From an uncultured Prevotella sp. (GTDB lineage Bacteria > Bacteroidota > Bacteroidia > Bacteroidales > Bacteroidaceae): DNA of 15,209 bases. Each line of letters opens with the position of its first letter. The first letter of the stretch is position 1. The position numbers and the translations under genes were made by a program. Positions 14,721-15,209 of the stretch are shown in pieces. The notes beneath the pieces were generated by a model. It ran no database searches. It saw nothing but the letters and a program-made list of their open reading frames with translations, and was not told the DNA's origin. The stretch lies in the NCBI GenBank assembly GCA_900770395.1, contig CAAGKM010000034.1, forward strand, positions 1-15,209. The letters are read 5' to 3'.

Positions 14721-15209
14721 ATGAAGAAGACAAGAAGATGCGCATTCTGTGGTAGGGAGTTCACCGCCAACAGCGGAATGCAGAAGTATTGTTCCGTTAG
14801 CTGCGCCGACGAAGCAAAGAAAGAGAGAAAGAAAAGAAATGATGATTTCCTCAAGGCGGCAGAACCTGTTATAGGACTGAGGCAGCAGGAGTACCTCACC
14901 TTCTCCAAAGCAGCTGTCCTAATGGGATGCTCACGCCAGTACATTTATAAGCTCGTGTCACAGGGCAAGCTGAAAGCATCGCGCATCAGCAGCCGCATGG
15001 CGATAATCCGCCGTGCCGACATCGAGAGAATGCTGGATGGCAACCCATATAATAAGGTAGTGTTCGGCAACCGACCGAAAACGACAAATCTTAAGCAGCA
15101 TCAGAAAAAGCATGAAAATGCACCCGTTTCTGACGAGCCTTTGACTTACCTCTCCGGTGAGGAAGTTCTCTCCACTTATAAGGTAAAGCAGATGTGGCTT
15201 TACACCACC
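14721..15209 (+). CDS. Zinc-finger plus double-HTH protein, partial (element B)
   Basis: The first 163 codons of a gene that runs off the window. Residues 7-28 hold a CxxC-N13-CxxxC set (Cys7, Cys10, Cys24, Cys28), the same spacing as in the element A protein. Residues 57-106 form an excisionase-type HTH (LTFSKAAVLMGCSRQYIYKLV, then SSRMAIIRRADIERML). A basic linker follows, and a second HTH begins near residue 146 (YLSGEEVLSTYKVKQMWLY). The length so far, order and spacing mirror the 187-residue protein at 6716-7279, so the two are homologues though diverged in sequence. By analogy a tyrosine recombinase gene should follow beyond the edge. The start ATG follows AGGGAAAGA, an unusually purine-rich, Shine-Dalgarno-like stretch. 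Confidence 0.85.
   Translation, partial: MKKTRRCAFCGREFTANSGMQKYCSVSCADEAKKERKKRNDDFLKAAEPVIGLRQQEYLTFSKAAVLMGCSRQYIYKLVSQGKLKASRISSRMAIIRRADIERMLDGNPYNKVVFGNRPKTTNLKQHQKKHENAPVSDEPLTYLSGEEVLSTYKVKQMWLYTT

Noticed and set aside
14721..15209. Diversity-generating or BspA-linked gene at the right edge
   Set aside because: The translation clearly shows a CxxC zinc motif plus excisionase-type HTH like the element A protein, so it belongs to an integrative element.

Overview
The window looks like a Bacteroidales chromosome, most likely Prevotella or a close relative. Three things point there: recognisable Bacteroidetes-type promoters (TAnnTTTG), A-rich rather than Shine-Dalgarno starts, and a BspA-like leucine-rich-repeat surface protein beside a typical Bacteroidales dnaK. 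A resident core segment (about 7.4-14.4 kb) is flanked on both sides by integrative-element modules.

Left edge (1 to about 2.75 kb): the end of one element, running off the left side of the window. It has a 502-residue tyrosine recombinase followed by an unrecognised 255-residue protein, both leftward. The recombinase promoter carries two perfect 11-bp direct repeats. Next to it, about 2.62-2.70 kb, a rightward promoter precedes a possible 15-codon Phe-rich leader peptide overlapping hairpins.

Element A (about 2.75-7.4 kb, leftward): a compact module. It encodes a zinc-finger plus double helix-turn-helix protein, translationally coupled by ATGA to a 421-residue tyrosine recombinase with a clear terminator. 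A 353-bp spacer with two strong palindromes follows, then a small excisionase-type HTH protein and a 630-residue P-loop ATPase. No relaxase is visible.

Core (about 7.4-14.4 kb): dnaK points left. Divergent from it is an exported 434-residue protein with a BamE/SmpA-like tail, closed by a strong hairpin. An 830-bp gap follows. It holds a decayed ATPase remnant and, behind a good promoter, about 370 nt with many complementary stems, including a kissing-loop arrangement in front of a terminator-like hairpin. This sits just upstream of an unrecognised 155-residue protein and a BspA-like LRR gene that looks split by a frameshift and cut short mid-repeat.

Right edge (about 14.4-15.2 kb, rightward): the start of element B. 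Its first gene encodes a homologue of element A's zinc-finger/double-HTH protein. Upstream lie a promoter, 28-bp imperfect direct repeats and several GCGACAA motifs that also occur upstream of the homologous gene in element A. The core thus sits between two divergent modules of one element family. The least explained items are the structured leader at 11.4-11.8 kb and the shared repeat-bearing control regions of the two modules.
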